Shown in pieces: positions 18,785 to 28,723 of a DNA stretch of 64,000 nucleotides (within the stretch, counting starts at the first letter, position 1; each line of letters opens with the position of its first letter). The stretch spans positions 1,643,676 through 1,707,675 of the forward strand of contig NZ_PPXW01000001.1 in assembly GCF_021655095.1 (NCBI RefSeq). Direction: 5' to 3'. A model generated the notes under the pieces. The model had not been told where the DNA came from. It did not search any database and worked only from the letters and a program-made list of their open reading frames with translations. The DNA comes from Clostridium sp. Cult1. GTDB taxonomy: Bacteria; Bacillota; Clostridia; Tissierellales; Tepidimicrobiaceae. The position numbers and the translations under genes are program-made.

Positions 18785-19684
18785 TCAGCTACCACCTCTT
18801 CCAAAAAGCAGGTTTTTAAATTTTTGAGTAAAACTAATATATTCTTCTTGATGGTTATTATCATCCGAATCTATAAACCTTAACGCCATAATATTTATCT
18901 TTTTAGATAAAGTCGACTTAGGGTTAGATATAATAAAAGGTGTTTGTTCCTTTACAGCCTTATTAACAATACTATTTCTCTCTAGGTATCCTAAAAAATG
19001 TAATTTCACTTTTAGGAAACTATTTGATGCCATATCCAATTTATTAAAAGTATCCGTAGCTTCCTTCCTACCGCTGACAATGTTAGTAACTATATTTAGT
19101 TTACCTCTATAACCATTATTTGTCAAAGTCTTTATCATAGTATAAGCATCCATTACTGAAGTAGGATCAGAAGTGGTTATAAGTATAACCTCATCTGCTG
19201 CCATAACAAAATTTATAACTGTATTTGATATTCCTGCTCCTGTATCAATAATAATGTAATCAGTTAAATATTCTAACCTTTCTATCTCCACTAATAACCT
19301 TTGAATATTTTTATCATCCATTATTGATAATTCTTGTAAACCAGAACCACCAGAAATGAATTTTATTCCCTCTGGTCCATGACTAATAATTTCATGAATA
19401 TCTATATTCCTAGCTATTAAATCTGCGATAGTATATTTTATATTTGTTCCTGTTATTATTTCTATATTAGCTAATCCTAAATCCGCATCTAAAACTAATA
19501 CCCTATATCCTAGTCGTTTTATGGAAATAGCTAAATTAACGGCAAAGTTAGTTTTTCCAACACCTCCTTTTCCACTAGTAATAGCCAATACTTTCGCTTT
19601 GTTTTTACTTTGTTGAGAAGATTTAACTCCATTACCAACCTTCTCACGCATTAATTCCCTAAGTTTCTCAGCTTGATCTTTCAT
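18785..19684 (-). CDS. flhG: Flagellar number regulator FlhG (MinD-like ATPase, YlxH)
   Basis: Controls flagellar number and placement with FlhF. 299 aa, deviant Walker A SGKGGVGKTNFAVN near residue 35, VLVLDADLGLANIEI, and IIIDTGAGIS. The N-terminus carries a Gln/Lys-rich FlhF-activating type helix (DQAEKLRELMREK). A C-terminal amphipathic stretch, FTQKFKNLLFGRGGS, may be a membrane targeting sequence. Two nt after flhF. Confidence 0.95.
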   Translation of the reverse strand: MKDQAEKLRELMREKVGNGVKSSQQSKNKAKVLAITSGKGGVGKTNFAVNLAISIKRLGYRVLVLDADLGLANIEIITGTNIKYTIADLIARNIDIHEIISHGPEGIKFISGGSGLQELSIMDDKNIQRLLVEIERLEYLTDYIIIDTGAGISNTVINFVMAADEVILITTSDPTSVMDAYTMIKTLTNNGYRGKLNIVTNIVSGRKEATDTFNKLDMASNSFLKVKLHFLGYLERNSIVNKAVKEQTPFIISNPKSTLSKKINIMALRFIDSDDNNHQEEYISFTQKFKNLLFGRGGS

Positions 19685-19685
19685 G

Positions 19686-20762
19686 TTAAATCTCCCCTAT
19701 CAGATGGCAAGCTACCTTTTCTTTATCTAGGATTTCAATGTCATCCGGAACATTTTGCCCAGTAGTTATATAAGAAACTGGATTTTGGGTTAAAAATTTT
19801 GCATTCAATATATTGCCTAAACCTTCACTTTCATCAATCTTAGTAAAAATAATTTTATAATCCTTAATAAAACTATAATGGTTTATAATTGATTTTAAAG
19901 TACTATAGTCTGTAGTACCACTTAAAACTAAAAAGACCTCTTTATTCTTGATAGAATCTATAATTTTAAATATCTCATCATTTTCATCTATATCTCTATG
20001 ATTTCTGCCAGCAGTATCAACAAATACAATATCCTTATCTTTAAAAGTAACTAGAGTTTTATACATATCTGATTCATTATAAATAACCTCTAAAGGCAGT
20101 TGTAATATATCGCTATAAGCTTTTAGTTGGTCAATAGCAGCAATCCTATAAGTATCAGATGTGACAAGCCCTATATCATATTTTTTTTTCATGACTAACT
20201 GAGCTGCAATTTTAGCTAATGTTGTTGTTTTCCCAACTCCTGTAGGGCCAACAAAAAATATTATTTTTTGATAGGGATTATCCAAATTTAACGGTTTTAC
20301 CTGACCTATATATTCCATAAGGGTCTGTTTTATTATTCCTTTAACTATGGCACTATCCTTATTGTTAAAATCTACCTGCTCATTTAATTTTTTCAATATG
20401 GAGGTGGCAGTAATATATTCTACTCCATTTTCTATTAGTTTGCTCCTATAGCTATCGAGTTCTGTTGGAATTTCTATATCTTTTTCTTTAACATCAGTAG
20501 AAATTTGATTAATCATATTTCTTAAAACAATTAATTCTCTATTGATATTTACAAGATTATCCTCATGAATATTTTTTAAATCTAAAGGATCATTTTTCTC
20601 ATATGCAGCAGTAATTTCCACTAAAGGTTTCTTAAAAATCCCTAATAACCCTTTCTGTTTAATAGTTCTTGTGTTCAGTACAACAGCTTCTGATCCAAGT
20701 TCTTTCTTTAACTTAGTCATAGCTTCATGGGTTGTATTACCTATATACTTTTTCACTTTCAT
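19686..20762 (-). CDS. flhF: Flagellar SRP-like GTPase FlhF
   Basis: Third SRP GTPase, setting flagellar position. 358 aa: basic N-terminal B region (MKVKKYIGNTTHEAMTKLKK), N domain, and NG GTPase core with G1 [37 protein letters not shown], and G3 VFVDTAGRNHRD. The ATG overlaps the flhA stop by one base (TAATG), suggesting coupled translation. Confidence 0.96.
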   Translation of the reverse strand: MKVKKYIGNTTHEAMTKLKKELGSEAVVLNTRTIKQKGLLGIFKKPLVEITAAYEKNDPLDLKNIHEDNLVNINRELIVLRNMINQISTDVKEKDIEIPTELDSYRSKLIENGVEYITATSILKKLNEQVDFNNKDSAIVKGIIKQTLMEYIGQVKPLNLDNPYQKIIFFVGPTGVGKTTTLAKIAAQLVMKKKYDIGLVTSDTYRIAAIDQLKAYSDILQLPLEVIYNESDMYKTLVTFKDKDIVFVDTAGRNHRDIDENDEIFKIIDSIKNKEVFLVLSGTTDYSTLKSIINHYSFIKDYKIIFTKIDESEGLGNILNAKFLTQNPVSYITTGQNVPDDIEILDKEKVACHLIGEI

Positions 20763-22786
20763 TATAAATTCACCATCCCAACAGACTGAACTTCTACCGA
20801 TGGTTCAATTTCGTTATAGGATAGAACAATTAAATCTCTAGTTAATTGTTCTGTTAAACGTTTAAAATATAACCTAACTATTGGAGCAGTTAAAATAATT
20901 GGTTGTTCGCCAATAGTAGTTAGTTTCTGCACCGTTCTTAAAGTATTATTTAATATTCTTTGGGCTGTATTAGGTTCTAAAGATAAATAGGAACCAGTTT
21001 CTGTTTTGTTTATGGAATTCATAATAACTTCTTCAACCTCGCTGTCTAAAGTTACTACATTCAACGCACTATTTTCAACATATTTATTTGTTATATAACC
21101 CGATAATTTTTGTCTAACATATTCAGTCAATAAATCTGTATCCCTAGTCACATTACCATAGTCAGCTAGAGTTTCTAAAATAGTAACCATATCCCTTATG
21201 CTTATTTGTTCCTTAAGTAAGTTAGACAGTACTTTCTGGACTTCTCCAATTGATAACAACTTAGGCACTACTTCGTCAACTACAGCTGGATATTCATCCT
21301 TTACATTGTCTATAAGTAGCTTTACATCCTGTCTACCGATTAAATCATATGCTCTTTCCTTTATTACTTCTGTTAGATGTGTAGCAATTACAGAAGGAGG
21401 ATCTACCACCGTATAACCAAATATTTCTGCCTTTTCCCTTTCGCTATCAGTTATCCATTTAGCAGGTAGTCCAAAAGCTGGTTCAATAGTCTCAATGCCC
21501 TCTATACCTCCTTCTCCTGTACCAGGATCCATTGCTAAATAGTGATCAAAATAAACTTCCCCCTCAGATACTTTAACCCCCTTTATCTTTATTACATATT
21601 CATTGGGATTTAATTGTATATTATCTCTTAATCGAACAATAGGAACGATTAAACCTAGCTCCATAGCAATCTGCCTTCGTATCATTACTATTCTATCTAG
21701 CAAGTCTCCTCCTTGATTCACATCGGCTAGCGGTATTAGTCCATAACCAAATTCCAGTTCTATATCATCAACTTTTAACAAACCTAGTACATTTTCTGGC
21801 TTCCTGAGTTCTTCAGCTGCTGATATTTCTTCTTCTGGTTCTTCTATTTCTTCTTGAACTTCTTTTCCCATTAAATATCCTAAAAAGATAAAAATAGAAC
21901 CCAGTATTAAATAAGTCATAGTCGGTAAAGTAGTAAAAATGCCTAAAAGAATTATTACTCCGCCTATTACATATAGTAATTTTGAGTTATTTCCAAATAA
22001 CTGTTCAATTAAGTCTTGTCCTAAATTGGTTTCTGAAGCAGCTCTGGTAACTACTAAACCGGTAGCTGTAGAGATCAACAATGCAGGTATTTGACTCACT
22101 AATCCATCTCCAACTGTTAGTAGGCTATATTTTTGGACAGCTTCATTGATTGGCATCCCCGAAATTACACCAATTATTAAACCTGCAACAATATTAATAA
22201 TAGTAATAATAATACCCGCTATAGCATCCCCTTTAACAAATTTCGTAGCCCCATCCATTGCACCATAAAAATCTGCATACCTTTGAACATCCTTTCTCCT
22301 TTTCCTAGCTTCTTGTTCAGTAATCAAACCAGAATTTAAGTCAGCATCAATGGCCATTTGTTTCCCTGGCATTGCATCTAAAGTAAACCTAGCTGATACT
22401 TCAGCTACCCTTTCTGCTCCTTTAGTGATAACAACAAACTGTATTACAACAATTATTAAAAATATAATAAATCCAACTACCAAATTATTCTGTATAACAA
22501 ACTTTCCAAAAGTCTCTACTACTTTTCCTGCATCTGCATTAGTTAAAATTCCTCTAGTAGTAGATATATTTAATGCTAGCCTATAAAGAGTTGCAATTAG
22601 AAGTAAAGATGGAAATATGGAAATTTCTAACACATCTTTTGAATACATTGCAATTAATAAAATAAGTAAAGAAAGAGCTATATTAATACTTAACAAAACA
22701 CTTAATAAACCATTAGGTATTGGTATTATTATTATTAAAACAATACCTATAATACCTAGAGCTACAATAATATCACCAAATTTCAT
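20762..22786 (-). CDS. flhA: Flagellar export gate protein FlhA
   Basis: Major export-gate subunit. 674 aa. About eight membrane helices in the first ~310 residues, with the FHIPEP-family signature around RVAEVSARFTLDAMPGKQMA and IDADLNSGLITEQEARKRR, then the large cytosolic domain (about 330-674) that binds chaperone-substrate complexes. Start ATG 22786 with GGAGG. Confidence 0.97.
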   Translation of the reverse strand: MKFGDIIVALGIIGIVLIIIIPIPNGLLSVLLSINIALSLLILLIAMYSKDVLEISIFPSLLLIATLYRLALNISTTRGILTNADAGKVVETFGKFVIQNNLVVGFIIFLIIVVIQFVVITKGAERVAEVSARFTLDAMPGKQMAIDADLNSGLITEQEARKRRKDVQRYADFYGAMDGATKFVKGDAIAGIIITIINIVAGLIIGVISGMPINEAVQKYSLLTVGDGLVSQIPALLISTATGLVVTRAASETNLGQDLIEQLFGNNSKLLYVIGGVIILLGIFTTLPTMTYLILGSIFIFLGYLMGKEVQEEIEEPEEEISAAEELRKPENVLGLLKVDDIELEFGYGLIPLADVNQGGDLLDRIVMIRRQIAMELGLIVPIVRLRDNIQLNPNEYVIKIKGVKVSEGEVYFDHYLAMDPGTGEGGIEGIETIEPAFGLPAKWITDSEREKAEIFGYTVVDPPSVIATHLTEVIKERAYDLIGRQDVKLLIDNVKDEYPAVVDEVVPKLLSIGEVQKVLSNLLKEQISIRDMVTILETLADYGNVTRDTDLLTEYVRQKLSGYITNKYVENSALNVVTLDSEVEEVIMNSINKTETGSYLSLEPNTAQRILNNTLRTVQKLTTIGEQPIILTAPIVRLYFKRLTEQLTRDLIVLSYNEIEPSVEVQSVGMVNL

Positions 22787-22797
22787 TATCTTTCCTC

Positions 22798-23886
22798 CTA
22801 ATAATTATCCTTTAAACTATATACATATGCCAGCACTTCAGCCACTGCTTCATATAACTCTTCTGGTATTAAACTTCCAATTTCCACTGTATCATATAAA
22901 GCCTTTGCTAATGGTCTATTCTCAACCATTGGGATAGAATGTTCTTTACCTACCTTTTTAATATTCTCTGCAATTAAGTCTACTCCTTTAGCTAATACAT
23001 AAGGTGCTTCATATAAATCCCTGTCATATTTTATTGCAATAGCTATATGAGTAGGGTTTGTAATAATTACATCGGCCTTTGGTACATCCTGAATCATTCT
23101 CGACATGGCAATTCTTCTCTGCTTTTCTCTAATCTTCGATTTGATTAATGGATCCCCTTCTGTTTGCTTGTATTCCTCTTTTACTTCCTGCTTTGTCATC
23201 ATTAAATTTTTCTCATGCTCCCACCACTGAAATAGATAATCTAAAAAAGCTATACATGCTAATACACCTATAATTCTAATAGAAAAACTAAATATTAAAC
23301 CTGAAAAATTGCTAAGCATAGTAGGTAATTCTAATTTCTGAAGATGTATTATCTTGGTTAAATTTTTATCGATGAAAGAATAAGCTGTATAACCAATTAA
23401 AAGAATTTTTAAAATAGACTTTACTAATTCTATTAAGGCCCTTTTTGAAAATAATCGTTTAAAACCTTCTATAGGACTTATTCTATTCAATTTAACCTTC
23501 AATGGTTTTGTAGTAAATAAGAATCCTACCTGTAAGTAATTAATAATAAGTCCAGCGATAAAGGATAGAAATATTATGGGAGCCACTATTATTAAAAAGG
23601 CAGAAAGAATTTTAATAAAATTTGTCATTAAATTGTTTTCGTAAAAAAGTTCATCAATGTTTTCGATTGTACTATAAACATCTATCATAAATTTTCTTAA
23701 GAAATTTATTAAATATCTACCAAATATCTTTAATCCTAGAAAAGCTATCAATAGTATAAAAGTAGAATTTACTTCTTTACTCTGTAGAACCTGGCCTTCT
23801 TCCCTTGCATCCTTCCGTTTTTTAGGTGTAGGCTTTTCTGTTTTTTCCGCCTCTGCAAATAGCTGTAGATTCATTATTAACTCCAT
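22798..23886 (-). CDS. flhB: Flagellar export switch protein FlhB
   Basis: Export gate component controlling the change from hook to filament substrates. 362 aa: Lys-rich start (EKTEKPTPKKRKDAREEGQV), four membrane helices, and a cytosolic domain with the autocleavage site NPTH at 277-280. The C-terminal ~80 residues after NPTH are closely matched by the small gene at 50455-50745. ATG 23886 is used; ATG 23874 (MNLQLFAE..., GGAG 6 nt upstream) is an equally good start. Confidence 0.96.
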   Translation of the reverse strand: MELIMNLQLFAEAEKTEKPTPKKRKDAREEGQVLQSKEVNSTFILLIAFLGLKIFGRYLINFLRKFMIDVYSTIENIDELFYENNLMTNFIKILSAFLIIVAPIIFLSFIAGLIINYLQVGFLFTTKPLKVKLNRISPIEGFKRLFSKRALIELVKSILKILLIGYTAYSFIDKNLTKIIHLQKLELPTMLSNFSGLIFSFSIRIIGVLACIAFLDYLFQWWEHEKNLMMTKQEVKEEYKQTEGDPLIKSKIREKQRRIAMSRMIQDVPKADVIITNPTHIAIAIKYDRDLYEAPYVLAKGVDLIAENIKKVGKEHSIPMVENRPLAKALYDTVEIGSLIPEELYEAVAEVLAYVYSLKDNY

Positions 23887-23890
23887 ATTA

Positions 23891-24670
23891 TCAACCTTTT
23901 ACAAAAGAATTTAAAAAATTATAAATCTCTTCAACTGTATTATTAAATAAACCAGTGGTAATTGAATAAAATATTGGAATAGATAGACCTATTATTATCA
24001 AACCTATCAAAATCTTTAATGGTAGTCCCACAACAAAAACATTCATCTGTGGAATAGTTCTGGCCATAATCCCTAATAGTAGATCAGTTAAAAATATAGT
24101 CCCAACAATTGGTGCACTTAATTTAAAGCCAGTTATAAAGGATTTTGATAGAATATCTACCAAATAAAATCCAGTGTCTAATTTAAAAGTAAACCCTCCA
24201 ATGGAAATAAATTTATAACTATCAATTAATCCATTTATAATTACATGATGACCATTAATGGTTAAAAAAAGTAAAAATGCTAATATGTAATAAAAATTCC
24301 CCATTAAGGGAACCTGAACTCTATGCTGTGGATCGATAACATTTACCATTCCAAAACCGATTTTCATATCAATAATCTGCCCCATCACATAGAAAGTAGA
24401 AAAAAAAGCATAACTTATAAACCCTATTATAAGTCCTACCATCAATTCTTTAATTACTAATACTGTAAAAGTGGTTTCTACTATATTAGGTTCTATATCT
24501 AAAGATAGTGTCAGAAGTATTGACAGCATAAAAGAAAAACCAACTTTTAAAATATTAGGTATATTTTGCGAACTAAAAAAAGGTGAAACAACGAATATTC
24601 CAGAAGTTCGAATTAGAATTAGCAGGAATATTTCATATTTAGCCAATAACAAATCTAAAATATTTCCCAT
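23891..24670 (-). CDS. fliR: Flagellar export gate protein FliR
   Basis: 259 aa, about six membrane helices, part of the FliPQR pore. Family segments: RTSGIFVVSPFFSSQNIPN near the N-terminus, VGFGMVNVIDPQ, and MNVFVVGLPLKILIGLIII near the C-terminus. ATG 24670 is chosen because AGGTG lies 6 nt upstream; GTG 24679 overlaps that site. Confidence 0.95.
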   Translation of the reverse strand: MGNILDLLLAKYEIFLLILIRTSGIFVVSPFFSSQNIPNILKVGFSFMLSILLTLSLDIEPNIVETTFTVLVIKELMVGLIIGFISYAFFSTFYVMGQIIDMKIGFGMVNVIDPQHRVQVPLMGNFYYILAFLLFLTINGHHVIINGLIDSYKFISIGGFTFKLDTGFYLVDILSKSFITGFKLSAPIVGTIFLTDLLLGIMARTIPQMNVFVVGLPLKILIGLIIIGLSIPIFYSITTGLFNNTVEEIYNFLNSFVKG

Positions 24671-24683
24671 ATTTAACACCTAT

Positions 24684-24953
24684 CTATTGTATATATAAAT
24701 TAATATTAGTAAGTAAATTGCTAGTAAATTGGGTAATTACTTTAAGTATCCAAGGCCCAAATATTACTAAAGATAGAAGAACTGCAACTATCTTAGGAAC
24801 AAAAGCCAATGTAGCCTCTTGGATCTGAGTTATAGCTTGAATAATACTTACTATCAATCCAACTACTAAACTAAATAGCAACATGGGTGCTGACACCATC
24901 AATATTGTTCTTATAGCATCCTGGGCCAATTTTAATACATCCCCTTGACTCAT
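24684..24953 (-). CDS. fliQ: Flagellar export gate protein FliQ
   Basis: 89 aa with two membrane helices, the normal FliQ form: MSQGDVLKLAQDAIRTILMV, then IIQAITQIQEATLAFVPKI. Start ATG 24953, AGGAG 7 nt upstream; the longer TTG-initiated frame overlaps fliP and is discarded. Part of the FliPQR helical pore. Confidence 0.95.
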   Translation of the reverse strand: MSQGDVLKLAQDAIRTILMVSAPMLLFSLVVGLIVSIIQAITQIQEATLAFVPKIVAVLLSLVIFGPWILKVITQFTSNLLTNINLYIQ

Positions 24954-24963
24954 TTCATCACTC

Positions 24964-25710
24964 CTATTTAAAACCAAGTACCAAAGACTTAACTATCAAA
25001 TTCCATCCATCTACCAATACAAATAATAATATTTTAAAAGGTAAAGATATTATTACTGGCGGCAACATCATCATACCCATTGACATCAAAGTGCTTGATA
25101 CAACCATATCTATTACTAAAAATGGAATATAGATTACAAAGCCAATTTGGAAAGCAGTTTTTAATTCACTAATTATAAAGGCCGGTATTAATACATGATT
25201 AGGAATATCTTCTAAACTGCTAACCCCTTCCAGTTTCTTCATATTTAGAAATAGGCTAAGATCCTTGTCCCTTGTCTGCTTAAACATAAATTGTCGAATA
25301 GGTTCTAACGCTCTTTCCAAAGCCACTTCTTGGTTTATTTCTTCTTTTAGATAAGGTTGTATTGCCTCTTGGTTAATTTGTCCTCCTATTGGTGCCATTA
25401 TGAAAAAAGTCAAAAACAAGGCTAGTCCTATTATAACCTGATTTGGTGGCGTTTGTTGAAGCCCTAATGCATTCCTTATAAAAGAAAGAACGATTATCAA
25501 TCTAGTAAAGCTGGTCATCATTACTAAAATAGATGGTGCTAATGTAAGCACAGTTAATAGAAACAAAATTTGCAAAGAAAAAACATAATCTTGGGGCTCA
25601 TTACTAGAAAATCTATCAATTAAGGATAGATTCGGTTGAGCATAACTTATTTCTCCTATTAGCATAACTATTAAAATAACCAATAAAAATACTTTAGTTG
25701 TTTTTTTCAT
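24964..25710 (-). CDS. fliP: Flagellar export gate protein FliP
   Basis: 248 aa. N-terminal signal peptide (about 1-25, ending near SYAQP), then membrane helices with FliP signatures TSFTRLIIVLSFIRNALGLQ, TPPNQVIIGLALFLTFFIMA and the C-terminal GMMMLPPVIISLPFKILLF. ATG 25710 with GGAG upstream, overlapping the end of fliO by 17 nt. Confidence 0.95.
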   Translation of the reverse strand: MKKTTKVFLLVILIVMLIGEISYAQPNLSLIDRFSSNEPQDYVFSLQILFLLTVLTLAPSILVMMTSFTRLIIVLSFIRNALGLQQTPPNQVIIGLALFLTFFIMAPIGGQINQEAIQPYLKEEINQEVALERALEPIRQFMFKQTRDKDLSLFLNMKKLEGVSSLEDIPNHVLIPAFIISELKTAFQIGFVIYIPFLVIDMVVSSTLMSMGMMMLPPVIISLPFKILLFVLVDGWNLIVKSLVLGFK

Positions 25711-26206
25711 TATCTCCGTCTTCCTTATCAATATCTTTAATAGGTTTCTCAAACATTTTTTTTATATTTGAATTAATTATATTAAAATAATCAAAATTTT
25801 TGAAATAACTGCTCCTATATTTATGCAGCTGATCTTCGAAATCTAACCCCTTATTAAATTCCTCTCTTGAAACTTTATTTAGTACTTCTACATTGTTGTT
25901 AGTTATAGCTAATATATAAATTATTTTATTAATATCTACAATTACTATTTTAAAATTTGTTCCTAAATTCAAAATATCTAAAATTTGAATATATTTACTA
26001 CTAACAAACCTTTTTGAATTTTTAGCAATAAATCTGGTACCGTATATTGTAATTATCAAAACTAATATAGTTATAAAAATATAAAATACAAGCTTAAATA
26101 AAGTTTTTCCTAAGCTATAATCATCAGCTCCTGCTGCAAAACTAGGAGAACATATTAATAATATGAGGATTAAAGTATAGAAAATAATTTTTCTACGGGT
26201 TTTCAT
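25694..26206 (-). CDS. fliO: Flagellar biosynthetic protein FliO/FliZ
   Basis: 170 aa. A signal-like first helix (to about residue 25), a second membrane helix (about 40-60) and a small cytosolic domain with the FliO pattern RFVSSKYIQILDILNLGTN. FliO helps assemble FliP rings. Weakly conserved family, so the assignment leans on position between cheY and fliP. Confidence 0.88.
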   Translation of the reverse strand: MKTRRKIIFYTLILILLICSPSFAAGADDYSLGKTLFKLVFYIFITILVLIITIYGTRFIAKNSKRFVSSKYIQILDILNLGTNFKIVIVDINKIIYILAITNNNVEVLNKVSREEFNKGLDFEDQLHKYRSSYFKNFDYFNIINSNIKKMFEKPIKDIDKEDGDNEKNN

Positions 26207-26208
26207 CT

Positions 26209-26571
26209 CTAACTCAAAGCCTTCTTTACAGCCTCTATCACTCTCTCATGTTGAAATGGCTTTACAATAAAATCCTTTGCCCCAGCTTGAATAGCTTCAA
26301 TAACCATAGCTTGTTGTCCCATGGCAGAGCACATTATTATTTTTGAATTAGGATCAATACCTTTAATCTCTTTTACAGCTTGAATTCCATCCATTTCTGG
26401 CATAGTAATATCCATAATAACTAATTCGGGATTTAATTCTTTGTATTTTTCAACTGCATTTATACCATTGTCAGCCTCTCCTACTACATCATAACCATTT
26501 TTTGTTAGTATATCTTTGATCATCATTCTCATAAACGAAGCGTCATCAACAATTAATATTCCCTTTGCCAT
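26209..26571 (-). CDS. cheY: Chemotaxis response regulator CheY
   Basis: 120 aa single receiver domain. Acid pocket D9/D10 (ILIVDDASFMR), phospho-acceptor D54 (VIMDITMPEMDG), Ser82 in CSAMG, and K104 (FIVKPFQ). Lies between fliY and fliO as in B. subtilis. Phosphorylated by CheA; dephosphorylated by CheC and FliY encoded nearby. Confidence 0.97.
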   Translation of the reverse strand: MAKGILIVDDASFMRMMIKDILTKNGYDVVGEADNGINAVEKYKELNPELVIMDITMPEMDGIQAVKEIKGIDPNSKIIMCSAMGQQAMVIEAIQAGAKDFIVKPFQHERVIEAVKKALS

Positions 26572-26601
26572 ATTAATTCCTCCCTTTTTTATTTCAATAT
26601 A

Positions 26602-27717
26602 TCAACCACCATAGCTATTATTAACATCGGTTATTCTTACTCCAAAATTATCATCGATAACTACTACTTCACCTTTTGCGATAAACTTTCCATTTGCATA
26701 GATATCTAGTGGTTCTCCAACTAACTTATCCAGCTCAATAACTGTACCTGGCCCATATTCTAAAATTTCACTAATCTTTTTGATGGTTCTACCCAGCTCA
26801 GCAGTTAGCTCTACAGGAATATCACCTACAAGATCGATAGATTCATTATAACTAACACCAACATCAGTGTCAAAAGCTTCGAACTCCGGTTTTTTGATAA
26901 CTACATGATCTTTTTTCTCTTTTTTATTTTGATTGTTGATTTTTGACGTTTTTTCTTCAACTTTATTCGAAAAGTCCTCCTCAATGTCGTCAATAAAACT
27001 AATATCTTCATCAACACTATAGCTCTCCACATCACTCTCGGAATCAGAACTAACCATAAGATTTTCTACCATCTCTTGTCCAAAATCTATAGGTATTAAC
27101 TGCATGATTTCACTATCGATTAAATCTTCAACTATCATCTTAAAGGATACTTTTATTATAGGTGCAGAAGTCTTTAACACATCTAGTTTTTCTCTTCCCT
27201 CACTAAAAGTTATCTCATAAGATTTTGGCGGTTCTATATCTATTTTCTTTGAAAATATTTCCGATAATGAGGTGGCAGATGAACCCATCATTTGATTCAT
27301 TACTTCAGAAATAGCACTTAAATCCAATTCTGTTAATTCTCTTTCAGTATCGATTTTATCCTTCCCCATCATTATATCAGCAATTATTTTAACATCATCA
27401 ACATTGATCATTAAAATATTGGAACCTTCTAGCCCTTCCCTGTACCTAACATCAACTGCCACAAAAGGAATTGGATATTCATATGATAATTCCCCAGCTG
27501 TAGTTACTTCTACATTAGGAGTAGTTATAGTAACTTTTCTATTCAATAAGGTTGACAATGTAGTTGCTGCAGTCCCCATACTTATATTACCTATTTCTCC
27601 TAATGTATCCTTTTCTATTTCAGAAATCCCTTGTTCCTTTGTATATTCATCGTTTAAATCTTCCGTTCCTTTTAAAAGAAGATCTATCTCTTCTTGAGAA
27701 AGCATATCTTTATCCAT
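26602..27717 (-). CDS. fliY: Flagellar switch protein/CheY-P phosphatase FliY
   Basis: 371 aa. N-terminal CheY-binding peptide (MLSQEEIDLLLKG), a CheC-like middle with two phosphatase motifs (DTLGEIGN and SAISEVMN), an acidic linker (about 235-270), and a C-terminal FliN/SpoA domain (about 290-371, VPVELTAELGRTIKKISEIL). It replaces FliN in the C-ring. I use ATG 27717, two nt after the fliM stop; the 380-aa version begins inside fliM. Confidence 0.95.
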   Translation of the reverse strand: MDKDMLSQEEIDLLLKGTEDLNDEYTKEQGISEIEKDTLGEIGNISMGTAATTLSTLLNRKVTITTPNVEVTTAGELSYEYPIPFVAVDVRYREGLEGSNILMINVDDVKIIADIMMGKDKIDTERELTELDLSAISEVMNQMMGSSATSLSEIFSKKIDIEPPKSYEITFSEGREKLDVLKTSAPIIKVSFKMIVEDLIDSEIMQLIPIDFGQEMVENLMVSSDSESDVESYSVDEDISFIDDIEEDFSNKVEEKTSKINNQNKKEKKDHVVIKKPEFEAFDTDVGVSYNESIDLVGDIPVELTAELGRTIKKISEILEYGPGTVIELDKLVGEPLDIYANGKFIAKGEVVVIDDNFGVRITDVNNSYGG

Positions 27718-27718
27718 G

Positions 27719-28705
27719 TTAATAATCACCATCCTTTGCAACATTTGCTATTTTAACTGCCATCTTTTTTTTGGTAACACCAATATCTCCTAAAAATTTC
27801 ACATTTGACCCTATTCTGACTTTTGCTTTATCATCGGCGCTTGTATCTAACCTAATAACATCTCCATTTTGTAAAGTCAGTATATCTTTTACACTAACTA
27901 TCGTTGAACCCAATTCTACCTTCACTGGTACTCTTGTATCTAGCATTCTCTTTTTTATAATCATTAACTCTTTCTCTGATAACTCTTTTTGTGTGGTTGA
28001 AAACCAAAATCTAGTGCTTAATTTATCAAGAATTGGTTCTATTACTAGATAAGGTATACATACATTTAACATTCCTTCCATTTGTCCAACCTCTAAATTT
28101 AGAGTAACTAGAGCTATAGTTTCATTATGAGGTACTATCTGAGCAAATTGTGGGTTTACTTCAATTTTATCCAATCTAGGTTTCAAATCAATTACATTGC
28201 TCCAAGCTTCTTTTATTAAAGACATTGCCTTATCCATCATTCCTTCTAATAAAGTAAGCTCTATCTCAGTAAAAGCCCTCAATTCTTGTTCCTTAGTACC
28301 ATCTCCACCTAAAAGTCTATCAATCATTGAAAAGACTATATTAGTAGAAATATCTAGAAGTATTTGACCACTTAAAGGTTCGAAATCTATAATACTCAAA
28401 AAAGCAGGATTAGAGATAGCATTACTAAATTCACTATATGCAAATTGGTCTACTGTCAATATAGAGATCTTAACCGGTGCTCTTAAATATCCCGATAGAA
28501 ATGTTTGAAACAACCTGCCAAAATTTTCATGAATTATCTCTAAAGTCCTGAGCTGATCCTTTGCAATTTTCTGTGGATTTTTAAAATCATATTTTTTTAC
28601 CTTCTTTGAACTTTCTACTTCTTTTATATCTTGAACATCAACTTCTCCAGAACTAAGCGCATGAAGTAGGGCGTCAATTTCATTTTGAGATAATACTTCT
28701 GCCAA
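27719..28705 (-). CDS. fliM: Flagellar motor switch protein FliM
   Basis: 328 aa. N-terminal CheY-binding helix LSQNEIDALLHAL, CheC-like middle domain (about 45-230) and C-terminal SpoA domain (about 250-325, RVPVKVELGSTIVSVKDILT). Start is TTG at 28705 with a strong GGGAGGGAGAGG upstream. C-ring component joining FliG and FliY. Confidence 0.96.
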   Translation of the reverse strand: MAEVLSQNEIDALLHALSSGEVDVQDIKEVESSKKVKKYDFKNPQKIAKDQLRTLEIIHENFGRLFQTFLSGYLRAPVKISILTVDQFAYSEFSNAISNPAFLSIIDFEPLSGQILLDISTNIVFSMIDRLLGGDGTKEQELRAFTEIELTLLEGMMDKAMSLIKEAWSNVIDLKPRLDKIEVNPQFAQIVPHNETIALVTLNLEVGQMEGMLNVCIPYLVIEPILDKLSTRFWFSTTQKELSEKELMIIKKRMLDTRVPVKVELGSTIVSVKDILTLQNGDVIRLDTSADDKAKVRIGSNVKFLGDIGVTKKKMAVKIANVAKDGDY

Positions 28706-28723
28706 TTGCCTCTCCCTCCCTCA